Below, piece after piece: positions 6,727 through 13,907 of a stretch of 38,832 nt of DNA. The number at the start of each line of letters is the position of its first letter. Position 1 is the stretch's first letter. A program made the position numbers and the translations under genes. The notes beneath the pieces are model-generated. The model had not been told where the DNA came from and ran no database searches. It saw only the letters and a list, made by a program, of their open reading frames with translations. The stretch covers positions 1-38,832 of the forward strand of contig JAAFIH010000036.1 in the NCBI GenBank assembly GCA_013297755.1. Reading direction: 5' to 3'. Source of the stretch: Cytophagales bacterium (GTDB lineage Bacteria; Bacteroidota; Bacteroidia; Cytophagales; UBA9547).

Positions 6727-7134
6727 CTAAACCATGAACCTGTGATTGTAAAATAATCTTTTCTTTATAATTACAGCTTTTCCATGCACAAATTCCTTTA
6801 CAATAATTTGTATTTTTTCTGATTTGCCTTTGTAATCTAACTCATACTCAAATTCGTGTATAGTTAAATTGTCTTCTAAATCATACTTATCCTTTCTGGA
6901 TTCTACTAATTTTGCATCTTTTAAAATAGTTTTAAATTTTTTAATTATAGAAACTAAATCAAAAAAACGTCCTGATTTGTCTTTAAACAAATCTCTGTTT
7001 AGTGTATGTTCTATTCCGCCTTGAGATACTTCTATCGGAAAACCAGTTTCTTTGTTTATGATCGGTTCTGAAAGATGGATTTTGGCCCAGGCTTTTATTT
7101 CTTTAATTTCTTTTGTGATGATTTCTTTTTCCAT
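6727..7134 (-). CDS. Stand-alone PBECR/LPD3-like (barnase/EndoU/colicin/RelE superfamily) nuclease-like protein
   Basis: A 135-residue protein. The pattern resembles the phage BECR-fold domains (PBECR/LPD3): a conserved GIEHTLNRD helix with His, FFDLVSIIKKFKTILKDAKLVES, a charged turn, then the strand hairpin HEFEYELDYKGKSEKIQIIVKE and VIIKKRLFYNHR. In other phages such domains are usually parts of large head-morphogenesis or polyvalent proteins. Here it is a free-standing small protein. It lacks a signal peptide and membrane segment. If active it would be an RNase or DNase acting in the host cytoplasm. No immunity gene is evident, but a structured RNA candidate lies directly downstream. Assignment is by eye and needs a profile search. 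Confidence 0.45.
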   Translation of the reverse strand: MEKEIITKEIKEIKAWAKIHLSEPIINKETGFPIEVSQGGIEHTLNRDLFKDKSGRFFDLVSIIKKFKTILKDAKLVESRKDKYDLEDNLTIHEFEYELDYKGKSEKIQIIVKEFVHGKAVIIKKRLFYNHRFMV

Positions 7135-7154
7135 ACTACAAATGTATTTATTTT

Positions 7155-7373
7155 TTAGTTAGTTGCTGTTTTAGGATGTCGTACTCTTGGTGCTAATAAA
7201 AATTGCAACTCCTTACGCAACTCTGCTATCTGAATATTAACTTGGTCAAATTCTTTGAATTTATTTTGCAACACATCTACATCAGTTCGCAATTTTCCCA
7301 TAAAGTACGCAAATGCTATACTTTGCAATACCAATCCTATCAATAATGTGGCTATGGTTGTGGTTATTATCAT
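7155..7373 (-). CDS. Small N-terminally membrane-anchored protein
   Basis: A 72-residue protein with one membrane helix at about 3-28 (ITTTIATLLIGLVLQSIAFAYFMG) followed by a short heptad-patterned coiled coil (LRTDVDVLQNKFKEFDQVNIQIAELRKELQFLL). This architecture is common among phage Rz-like spanins, holin-associated proteins and virion membrane proteins. No family is recognised. It is 4 bases downstream of the fibre-like gene and 20 bases upstream of the BECR-like gene in the same operon. Confidence 0.6.
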   Translation of the reverse strand: MIITTTIATLLIGLVLQSIAFAYFMGKLRTDVDVLQNKFKEFDQVNIQIAELRKELQFLLAPRVRHPKTATN

Positions 7374-7377
7374 GGTT

Positions 7378-8301
7378 TTAATCTAGTTTAGTAATTAAAA
7401 TTCGTTGATTATATGTTCCAGTAGTACCAGTTATAGTGTTACTAAACTGAACTATGGTAGAAGCATCGCAAAAGAAAATAAGAATAGATGATCCAGCATT
7501 ATTTATATTATTAGTATTTACTGCATATCCTAGTCCTGTTTTAATTTTTGTAATTCCGCCTTCTGTATGTGTAAGAGATTGAACCGTTACACTTCTATTT
7601 CCAACCACTGTTACATTTGAAACAAGTTGAAATTGATACAACCCTGCCACTGATACATTCAATATTGTATTGGTTGGTATGGCAGCTGATTGATTAAGAT
7701 ATGATATTACAGTTGGTTTTGGTAATCTCAAATCAAGTGCTGTATTTACTGCTGTACTTACTGGTTTACTAGCATCGCTAGTATTATCAACATTTGGTAA
7801 TCCTATTTGTGATTTTGTTACGCTATGTGGATTGCTAGTATTGACCAAATGTGCCAATATACTAGCTCCATTAGTAGCTATCCATGATACACAATTATCG
7901 TAACTTGTTTTGAGTGCTGTGGTAAATATTTCTGTAATGGATGCTAATTTTGATTTTTCGGTAGCTGTAAAACTTTCTCCAGTAGGTATAGTTTGGTTTT
8001 CCCAATCCAATTTAATTGTTCCATTGCTTGATTTGAGAAGTCTGTTTTGCCAATCTATACTTTCAGTACGATTAGTTCCATTGAAAGCATATAGTTTTTT
8101 TAATACCCAATTTAATACACCTATTGGAGGTGCTATACCCTCATCAATAGGAATTGCCATTGGATCTGGATCTGTATCAGTAAGTTGATATTGCCCAAAA
8201 TCAACGGTAACATTTCCATTATTTTTTAGGCACTTAGCAGCATCACTAATATTGACTAGCTCCAAAGGTTTGTTATCTAAATTTGCTCCTTTTATATCCA
8301 T
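7378..8301 (-). CDS. Phage fibre/receptor-binding-like protein
   Basis: A 307-residue protein. The central segment (about 150-200) reads HLVNTSNPHSVTKSQIGLPN, then VDNTSDASKPVSTAV. This is the repeat seen in many trimeric phage tail-fibre and receptor-binding proteins. A preceding FTATEKSKLASI segment is also typical of fibre shafts. The C-terminal third is beta-rich (YQFQLVSNVTVVGNRSVTVQSL...FSNTITGTTGTYNQRIL) and may be the tip domain. The N-terminus, with IPIDEGIAPPIGVLNWVLKKLYAF, may be the virion-attachment part. It is encoded 4 bases downstream of the 434-residue spike-like protein; both probably form the host-recognition apparatus. No chaperone gene is visible. Confidence 0.7.
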   Translation of the reverse strand: MDIKGANLDNKPLELVNISDAAKCLKNNGNVTVDFGQYQLTDTDPDPMAIPIDEGIAPPIGVLNWVLKKLYAFNGTNRTESIDWQNRLLKSSNGTIKLDWENQTIPTGESFTATEKSKLASITEIFTTALKTSYDNCVSWIATNGASILAHLVNTSNPHSVTKSQIGLPNVDNTSDASKPVSTAVNTALDLRLPKPTVISYLNQSAAIPTNTILNVSVAGLYQFQLVSNVTVVGNRSVTVQSLTHTEGGITKIKTGLGYAVNTNNINNAGSSILIFFCDASTIVQFSNTITGTTGTYNQRILITKLD

Positions 8302-8305
8302 AGTA

Positions 8306-9610
8306 TTAAGATTCGGCTATAAATGTGAGAGGTGTAGTACTAACTCCAGTAGCCAATCGTGCTTGATATTCATTAGCATTGGCACTGCAAGGAAACGCAA
8401 AATATGAACCATCAAACAATGAATGTCCATTGGTAAGTGTACTACCAACTTTGCGAACATATACTTTTTGCCCTGTATCGTTGATTAAATTAAGATTTCG
8501 GCATGGTATATTAGGAAATGGTGCAAATGTGGTTGTTAGTAATATTTCAAATTCAGAAGTAGTGTTAGCAAAATTGGTTGTGTTTGTAATTTTTGGTAAT
8601 ATTTGATTAATATCAAAATTTACGCCATAAATAGAAACGAAAACATTGCCTGACACTGACCTACTAATAAATCTTAAATCAATAGCTGTTGCATTTGGAA
8701 AATATACTATATATGAATTTGAATTATTATAATTTAATGTATATCCTGCATTTGGATTTGTATTTAGTATTCCATTAGAAATTAAAAGTGGTGTATCTTT
8801 TTGCAAAACATAATGAGGTAATGCAATTTGTAATGGAGGTGTAACTTTTGTACCTCCAGTTTCGCAAATCAAACTAAAACTATAAAAACCATTTACATTT
8901 GGTACATTAGATTTAACAACTACAATAATTCCTGTATAATTTTTTGAATTTAAAATTATCTTGATTACTGGGATTAAACCGTTAAAACTATCAAGTAACG
9001 TAGCATTTTTTCCAAAACTACCCTCTACATTCAAAGAGCCGTTAGAATTAATTACAAGTGGATTTGTACCATCTGTGATTTTGGATTGTTGCGGTGGGGA
9101 TGGACGAAAGAAATTGTAGGTTTCGGAATTGGTGCCATAAAGTCTTAAATACTGAATAGCATCTCGTACTTGTATAGGCGTACTGGTGCTATCAATAACC
9201 ATACAAAGGGTTTCGGATTCTGATTTGTCTAAAAAAGACAAATCTAGCAACATGGCTACACTATTGGTAACCAAATCGGGCGAACTAGAGCGTGTAGCAA
9301 TAGCATCAACAAATTCGTTGATACTCAAAACGGTGTCTGCCGTTTTGGCTTGGTTTACTATTTTGAAAGCTATTTTTTTGTCAATATTTCCTTTTTTGCA
9401 CAAAAAAGAAATACTTGTAATAGTAGCAATGTTTATAGACAAATAAACGAGGCCATACTTGTATGCTGCATATTCGGATAATTGCAGGGCAAATGTGGTA
9501 GGGCGTGAGGGTTCTAGTGGCAAAAACATTACTTCAGTTTCGTCTACGCTATTGCTCCATGCTTTTACAAAAAATAAATTACCATCCGTTTTTATGCCTT
9601 GATTAGTCAT
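8306..9610 (-). CDS. Beta-rich putative spike/baseplate-like virion protein
   Basis: A 434-residue protein with no recognised catalytic motif, signal peptide or membrane helix. An alpha/beta N-terminal part (about 1-170) is followed by a long Asn/Thr/Ser-rich beta region (about 190-434). The last 75 residues (FPNIPCRNLNLINDTGQKVYVRK...FDGSYFAFPC...EYQAR) look like a small jelly-roll or beta-sandwich module of the sort found in virion surface proteins. It lies between a small unknown gene and the fibre gene, with spacings under 10 bases. I infer a spike or fibre-base role from composition and position only. Confidence 0.5.
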   Translation of the reverse strand: MTNQGIKTDGNLFFVKAWSNSVDETEVMFLPLEPSRPTTFALQLSEYAAYKYGLVYLSINIATITSISFLCKKGNIDKKIAFKIVNQAKTADTVLSINEFVDAIATRSSSPDLVTNSVAMLLDLSFLDKSESETLCMVIDSTSTPIQVRDAIQYLRLYGTNSETYNFFRPSPPQQSKITDGTNPLVINSNGSLNVEGSFGKNATLLDSFNGLIPVIKIILNSKNYTGIIVVVKSNVPNVNGFYSFSLICETGGTKVTPPLQIALPHYVLQKDTPLLISNGILNTNPNAGYTLNYNNSNSYIVYFPNATAIDLRFISRSVSGNVFVSIYGVNFDINQILPKITNTTNFANTTSEFEILLTTTFAPFPNIPCRNLNLINDTGQKVYVRKVGSTLTNGHSLFDGSYFAFPCSANANEYQARLATGVSTTPLTFIAES

Positions 9611-9616
9611 GTTTTT

Positions 9617-9886
9617 TTATTTTTTAAGTATTATTTTTTTTGTAAGCAACAATGATTTTATCATGGCAGGTTGCATAAATACAATACGATAACTGGTTTG
9701 GTCTAACGACAAAAAACCTACGCCTGTATTGTAAACTTTGCCAGGTTCCACAATTTTGCCATTAATATCTACATCAGAAATACCGTTGTTTTCAAACACA
9801 TATTCGATTACCTCTTCTTTGGTGTCTTGTATGGTTTTGTTTTTTGTAATGGTTTCGTTGTAGTTGATATATGATGTGATAGCCAT
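9617..9886 (-). CDS. Small hypothetical virion-operon protein
   Basis: An 89-residue protein, unrecognised. A Thr/Lys/Glu-rich N-terminus (YNETITKNKTIQDTKEEVIEYVFENNG) is followed by a beta-hairpin-like segment (DINGKIVEPGKVYNTGVGFLSL) and a basic hydrophobic C-terminus. It is co-directional and closely packed (6 and 4 bases) between the 206-residue and 434-residue genes, so it is very likely translated. A minor structural or assembly role is possible. Confidence 0.6.
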   Translation of the reverse strand: MAITSYINYNETITKNKTIQDTKEEVIEYVFENNGISDVDINGKIVEPGKVYNTGVGFLSLDQTSYRIVFMQPAMIKSLLLTKKIILKK

Positions 9887-9890
9887 GATT

Positions 9891-10511
9891 TTATTTTTTT
9901 GGTTTAAGTTGCTTTGCCATTACCCAATAATTTTTGCCTTTGTATGTAATTTCGTTCATTACTTGTTTTCCATCTTTCATAATTACGGTTACTACTCTTG
10001 TACCCATGTTTACAAAAGGTACTTTTTGGGTAAATACAATATTGGACTTGAGCGGAGCTGATGCCTTAAAAAACGTAATTGTAGGTGTAATAACAGGTAT
10101 TTGCTCTCCTACCAAATAGCGTTTATAAAATGTTGCATTAGCTAAGGCAAAGAATGTTTGCGATTCTTTGGCACTCATTTCATTGGTTAGGTCTGTACTC
10201 AAATCGCTGTCGTACAAATTGCGATATGCCTCTGCTACTTGTTTGAAATCTTTGATTTGTCGAGCAATTTTCATTAGTTCTTTTGTATTGGTTGTGTCCA
10301 TGCTCATAAGCCATGCCATGCCACTAGGGTTTAGAGCATTGCGAATAGCTAAGGCCTGCTGACCAGAGGGCGATTGTCCTAATTTGCTTTCGGTATCACG
10401 CTTTGCGGCTTGTTTCATTTTGCTAGAAATGAAAAAATAACCACCTACAGCTACACCTCCAATTATGGCAGTGGTAAACAATTTATCAGTAAGAGAACTT
10501 GAATTTTGCAT
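9891..10511 (-). CDS. Membrane-anchored protein with possible annexin-like helical module
   Basis: A 206-residue protein. One N-terminal membrane helix lies at about 13-29 (TTAIIGGVAVGGYFFIS). Residues about 52-115 (IRNALNPSG...TNTKELMKIARQIKDFKQVAEAYRNLY, DSDLSTDLTNEM) resemble the annexin-like repeats found in some bacterial and phage proteins: acidic TN/TD turn, helix, AYRxLYxxDLxxDL helix. The C-terminal 60 residues are beta-rich with a YKGKNYWVMAKQL ending, possibly SH3-like. The topology, a membrane anchor plus a soluble domain, fits a virion internal-membrane or injection protein. The family assignment is tentative; translation is supported by tight packing in the operon. Confidence 0.55.
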   Translation of the reverse strand: MQNSSSLTDKLFTTAIIGGVAVGGYFFISSKMKQAAKRDTESKLGQSPSGQQALAIRNALNPSGMAWLMSMDTTNTKELMKIARQIKDFKQVAEAYRNLYDSDLSTDLTNEMSAKESQTFFALANATFYKRYLVGEQIPVITPTITFFKASAPLKSNIVFTQKVPFVNMGTRVVTVIMKDGKQVMNEITYKGKNYWVMAKQLKPKK

Positions 10512-10521
10512 AGTTTTATTT

Positions 10522-11346
10522 TTACATCAATGATTTAGCCAAATCGTATTTTTGGCGATTGTTTGTGGCCATTTCGGCTATTTTTTCTAATACTTCTACT
10601 GCCTCTGGATCTGCTTGGTATAATTTGGCAAATGCAGCTGCTAATCTCTCTTCTATGGTTTGGTTGGATGTGTTGGCGTTCATTTTGGATATTACTTTTA
10701 CTTTTGGTTTAATATTGGTTTGAGTTGCTGTACCTGCAATAGTTGCTGGGTTTGGGTTTGATAAATATGTTTTTATACTTTGATAAATGTCTGGGAAAAT
10801 GGGTTTGAGGTCATTGTAAGCCATTGTGGCAAATTTGCGTCCATCTACACTATCCTCATGTTCTTTGATTTTGGCCAGTGCCGCTTCTAGCTTTGATTTA
10901 AGCTCTCCATTTTCTTGGTTTAGTTTTTGGTTTTGTTCGTTTATCCATCTTTGGTTATACAATTCATTACTACGTTTTTCTATTTTGCCAATCAATACTT
11001 CGTTGTCAAAACCTGCTATATAGTCGTTTTGGGCTTGATATTGTGGTTTTTTGGGTTTGTCCTCTTCATGTCTATAATAGTTTTCTCGTTTATTGGATGG
11101 GTGATTTACCACATATTTATTTTGCAACCTTACGCCATAGGTTGTATTTTCGTTCAAAAACGTAAGTGCATGGTTAAACTCTGCATAGCTACGCTCAAAG
11201 GGATATTCTTCGATGGGTACATTGGGCGAACTATCCAAAATCGAATCTCTATTTTGGGGATTGAAAATAAAGAAATATGGAAAGTCTTTATTTTTTTCGT
11301 ACCATTCTAATAATTTTTGTTTGCCTTGTATTGCCTGATTATACAT
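10522..11346 (-). CDS. Coiled-coil structural/assembly protein of the element
   Basis: A 274-residue protein. The N-terminal 95 residues are mixed alpha/beta (EWYEKNKDFPYFFIFNP...). A long coiled coil follows at about 120-170 (RSNELYNQRWINEQNQKLNQ, ENGELKSKLEAALAKIKE). A linker with FPDIYQSIKTYLSNP and a helical C-terminal domain (about 225-274: TIEERLAAAFAKLYQADPEAVEVLEKIAEMA) complete it. The C-terminal domain resembles small helical modules that recur in Bacteroidetes phage and island genes, but I cannot name the family. There is no P-loop, so it is not a packaging ATPase. A scaffold, penton-associated or assembly role is plausible. Confidence 0.55.
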   Translation of the reverse strand: MYNQAIQGKQKLLEWYEKNKDFPYFFIFNPQNRDSILDSSPNVPIEEYPFERSYAEFNHALTFLNENTTYGVRLQNKYVVNHPSNKRENYYRHEEDKPKKPQYQAQNDYIAGFDNEVLIGKIEKRSNELYNQRWINEQNQKLNQENGELKSKLEAALAKIKEHEDSVDGRKFATMAYNDLKPIFPDIYQSIKTYLSNPNPATIAGTATQTNIKPKVKVISKMNANTSNQTIEERLAAAFAKLYQADPEAVEVLEKIAEMATNNRQKYDLAKSLM

Positions 11347-11387
11347 GGTTGATTGGTTTATATAGTTGAATGATTAAACAAATGAAA

Positions 11388-12002
11388 TTACCTTACTCTT
11401 GGTAATTTGGGTATTTTTGGCACTTTTGGTACTTTTGGTACTTTTGGTACTTTTGTTTTTTTTATTTTTGGAGCTTTTACTTTTGGCGATTTTACTTTTG
11501 GTGATTTTACAACTTTTACTTTTGGAGCTTTGGCAGTTTTTGGAGCTTTCATATTTTTTGGAGCTTTGGCGGTTTTGGCACCATTTCGCATCAAAAAATT
11601 GCCTGCTGCATCTCTTACCAAATTACCTGCTGTGTCGAGGGCATAATTAGTTGTATCATTTAAAACTTGGTTTTTCATATCTACCAATTTGGCTGTCGTT
11701 TGCCCTGCTTGGTTGGTATAATCAATGACTTGACTATTTTGAGGTACAGGAGCAAAAACAGTTTTTTGGGTAGATATCGTTTTTTTGATCTTTACTTTGC
11801 CTTTGGGCTTTGGTTTAGGTCTGGGCAACAAACTACCTTTGGGCGTAATTTTGGTTACTTTTTGTCCGTTGGGCAATGTTGTAGTGCTTACATCTACTGT
11901 GGATGCTACTTTTTTGGCATTTACCGAAAATTTGTATATACCAAACAAAGCGGCCATTGCCGCTCCTAAACTTATAACTCCTGCTACTTTTGATGATTTC
12001 AT
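11388..12002 (-). CDS. Membrane protein with long Lys/Pro-rich basic tail (histone-H1-like)
   Basis: A 204-residue protein in three parts. An N-terminal membrane helix (about 6-25, AGVISLGAAMAALFGIYKF) comes first. A middle region follows with a PRPKPKPKGKVKIKKT stretch and a DTAGNLVRDAAGNFLMRNG repeat. The last 60 residues are built of KAPK/KSPK/KVPK units without acidic residues, reminiscent of histone H1 tails and bacterial DNA-condensing proteins. The repeated KVP codons create a visible 9-base tandem repeat at 11405-11455. I infer that the tail binds the genome at the inner face of a virion or cell membrane. The neighbouring genes are the two candidate capsid genes and the coiled-coil protein. 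Confidence 0.55.
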   Translation of the reverse strand: MKSSKVAGVISLGAAMAALFGIYKFSVNAKKVASTVDVSTTTLPNGQKVTKITPKGSLLPRPKPKPKGKVKIKKTISTQKTVFAPVPQNSQVIDYTNQAGQTTAKLVDMKNQVLNDTTNYALDTAGNLVRDAAGNFLMRNGAKTAKAPKNMKAPKTAKAPKVKVVKSPKVKSPKVKAPKIKKTKVPKVPKVPKVPKIPKLPRVR

Positions 12003-12012
12003 GGTTTGGTTT

Positions 12013-12411
12013 TTACTCTAAAATGAATCCTAAATAAAATACTTTGTTGAGTTGCGATACATTGTTTTGTCCAAGTACAATTTCGCTATTTTGAGTGTCT
12101 AAGTCCTCAAAATCTATGTCATAAACACATCCGTTGTTTTGGGTAGGGTTTAGCATTTGCAAAGGTAAATTGGTCATTTTGGCAACTTTGCCTTTGGTAC
12201 TTAACTTTATAAATGCAGACTTGAAAAAAGAAGCATCTATCAAAGGTTGTTTGTTGGGCGAAAATGGCATTTCTGTACTCGAATAGGCTACAATAGATTT
12301 AATTTTGCGTCCTTTGATGTTTCCCAAATCAGAAGGAAATTTGATGCTATTGGCCGTTATGCTTTCATTTGTTAGCTCTAAGGTTTCAAATCCGTTGATG
12401 GTTTTTTTCAT
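12013..12411 (-). CDS. Candidate small capsid protein (beta-rich)
   Basis: A 132-residue protein, unrecognised by family but predicted to be almost all beta: ETLELTNESITANSIKFP, RKIKSIVAYS, AFIKLSTKGKVAKMTNLPL, GCVYDIDFEDLD, SEIVLGQ, KVFYLGFIL. A compact one-domain beta protein of this size fits a single jelly roll. It lies immediately downstream of the 213-residue protein and its terminator. Adjacent pairs of small jelly-roll capsid proteins occur in some tailless phages (P23-77-like, established knowledge); applying this here is inference. Translation is strongly supported by its position between tightly packed genes. Confidence 0.5.
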   Translation of the reverse strand: MKKTINGFETLELTNESITANSIKFPSDLGNIKGRKIKSIVAYSSTEMPFSPNKQPLIDASFFKSAFIKLSTKGKVAKMTNLPLQMLNPTQNNGCVYDIDFEDLDTQNSEIVLGQNNVSQLNKVFYLGFILE

Positions 12412-12421
12412 TGTTTTATAA

Positions 12422-12463
12422 GATTAAAAAAAATTTGCCAAATGGTTGTATTTGGCAAATTTT
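12422..12463 (-). terminator. Strong terminator directly after the 213-residue gene
   Basis: A perfect 14-base inverted repeat (12430-12443 with 12450-12463; AAAATTTGCCAAAT arm) encloses a 6-base loop. On the minus strand it is followed by an uninterrupted U8. It sits 37 bases beyond the stop of the 213-residue gene and 10 bases before the next gene. An internal terminator after one gene of a virion operon is typical for a highly transcribed major structural gene. Confidence 0.85.
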
Positions 12464-12500
12464 ATAAGTTAAGGTTAAGGTTTAATTGATTTGATTAAGA

Positions 12501-13142
12501 CTATACGCCTTTGAATCCTTTGAGCAATAGTACCAAGCGAACTTCTTTTTGGTCGGCTGGTAAGTACTGCCACAAATAATCCATGTCTAAGCACGATATT
12601 TTAAATTCGTTTTTTGAGTTTCCAAATACCATTTTAGTTTCCAAAATTGGCATAAATCCATCTGTGGTTTCGTTCTCGAAAGCTGTTGTAGATTGCGTAT
12701 TTGGCACTTCTTTGAAATCAGCGGTGTGTATGGCTGGTATTTCTATCACATTATTGCGTGTGAATGTAATATCAGCATTATACAACGATTCCAAATGATT
12801 GGGATTGGTGTTGGCTGGGTTGGTAGTGGTATACACTCTCTTATCAATAAAGGTATTGAGAGGTGTAAATATCTCACTTCTAGGCACTGATTTATCACGT
12901 ACATAGTGTTTCAGGGCCATTGCAAAAGGCGTAAATATTTCGCCATCTTGCAATCTACGTTCTGTGGCTACGGCTCCCACGCCTTGGCCATCAACTAACG
13001 GGAAAACATATTGGGCGTTTTTTGTTAATGCAACTTCTAAGCGAAGCGTACATAATTCAATTTTTTTGTTAATAAATTCTTTTCTTCTTTTTACTGATTC
13101 TAGTATTGCTTTGCTATAATTCAGATTGTGATTTCTGCTCAT
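12501..13142 (-). CDS. Candidate major capsid protein of the element
   Basis: A 213-residue protein without signal peptide, membrane helix or enzyme motif. It is rich in beta-prone segments separated by polar loops (NAQYVFPLVDGQG, EIFTPFAMALKHYV, VYTTTNPANTN, NADITFTRNNVIEIPAIH, ETKMVFGNSKNEFKISCLDM, EVRLVLLLKGFKGV) and preceded by a basic helical N-terminus (SKAILESVKRRKEFINKKIE). It is the only gene of the operon followed by a strong intrinsic terminator, suggesting it is the most abundant product. It lies in the middle of the virion operon next to a second small beta-rich protein. I could not match it to known capsid folds by eye; structure prediction would decide. Major capsid protein is inference. 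Confidence 0.5.
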   Translation of the reverse strand: MSRNHNLNYSKAILESVKRRKEFINKKIELCTLRLEVALTKNAQYVFPLVDGQGVGAVATERRLQDGEIFTPFAMALKHYVRDKSVPRSEIFTPLNTFIDKRVYTTTNPANTNPNHLESLYNADITFTRNNVIEIPAIHTADFKEVPNTQSTTAFENETTDGFMPILETKMVFGNSKNEFKISCLDMDYLWQYLPADQKEVRLVLLLKGFKGV

Positions 13143-13183
13143 TTTTATTTTATAATTAAAGTTTTGGTTAATTTTTTAGTTTT

Positions 13184-13630
13184 TTAGTATTGATCTTGAT
13201 TAGAAATACCTGCAAGATTTCCGTTTTCGTCAAGGTTTACTTGATTACCGTCCGCATCCACATATCCAATACCTTCAATCATTAATAGATTGCCATTGGC
13301 ATCAGTTTGTACACCTTGCTCGTTTACATAGATTGTACCAGCATCGCCAATCTCATCTTCTACGCCAGAAATAGATCCACCACGTTTGGTAACACTTTTG
13401 TATAGTTCTGCCGAACTTTGCCCAATCATAGCGGCACTAGCATTGCTTACAAATTCGTTTTTAGGCATAAAAAAAGATGCTGCAATACTAGCGGCTATTT
13501 TTCCTATCTGTACGATTGGTTTGGGTAGTGGCGTTTTGGCCATCAATATATCAATTTCTACACCTGCTACACCAGCTCCAGCTGATGCAAGTGATTTTGT
13601 GGCGGCTGCCATAAAGTTTACTTTGCTCAT
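13184..13630 (-). CDS. Small membrane protein with C-terminal Asp/Asn/Gly repeats
   Basis: A 148-residue protein. The Ala/Gly-rich N-terminal half has a possible membrane or amphipathic helix around 37-55 (PIVQIGKIAASIAASFFM). The C-terminal 45 residues consist of short related units (YVNEQGVQTDANGNLLMIEG / YVDADGNQVNLDENGNLAGI), a beta-turn repeat. A similar TAGNLVRDAAGNFL unit appears in the Lys/Pro-rich membrane protein of the same operon, linking the two. The stop overlaps nothing downstream, while its start shares one base with the upstream gene's stop (13630). A virion membrane or minor structural protein is plausible; family unknown. Confidence 0.6.
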   Translation of the reverse strand: MSKVNFMAAATKSLASAGAGVAGVEIDILMAKTPLPKPIVQIGKIAASIAASFFMPKNEFVSNASAAMIGQSSAELYKSVTKRGGSISGVEDEIGDAGTIYVNEQGVQTDANGNLLMIEGIGYVDADGNQVNLDENGNLAGISNQDQY

Positions 13631-13866
13631 TATTTTTGGTTTTTAAATTTTCGGTTAATTGCGGTTATTTTGCCTTTTTTGGCGTTTTCCTTTATCAATT
13701 TTCTCATTTCGCTGAGTTTTTGTACTTCAGTAGTTATGCCATTGATAGCAGCATACTCTTCAGCCATTTTGTTGCCAGCTTCTAGGTATTTTTGCGTGTA
13801 AGCAATTTGTCTATTTAGGCTCATTTTGCCTTTGGGCTTTTTTGGAAATTTGGTTTTTATTTTCAT
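13630..13866 (-). CDS. Small basic helical protein
   Basis: A 78-residue, strongly basic protein (N-terminus KIKTKFPKKPKGK, C-terminus KENAKKGKITAINRKFKNQK) with two predicted helices between. No motif is recognised. It could bind nucleic acid or act as a small scaffold. Its stop codon overlaps the next start by one base (TAATG), indicating translational coupling with the membrane protein at 13184-13630. It follows the large transglutaminase-fold gene after 41 bases. Confidence 0.6.
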   Translation of the reverse strand: MKIKTKFPKKPKGKMSLNRQIAYTQKYLEAGNKMAEEYAAINGITTEVQKLSEMRKLIKENAKKGKITAINRKFKNQK

Positions 13867-13907
13867 TGGTTATTAAGGTTAAATTTTTAGATTTTTTGAA
13901 TTATAAA

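Noticed and set aside
10522-11346. Packaging ATPase candidate by gene size and position
   Set aside because: No Walker A or B motif; the protein is dominated by a coiled coil.
11399-12021. Several plus-strand frames rich in Leu/Phe opposite the Lys/Pro-rich protein
   Set aside because: Low-complexity antisense translation of the KVPK codon repeats; the minus-strand frame fits the operon and has a membrane helix and sensible ends.
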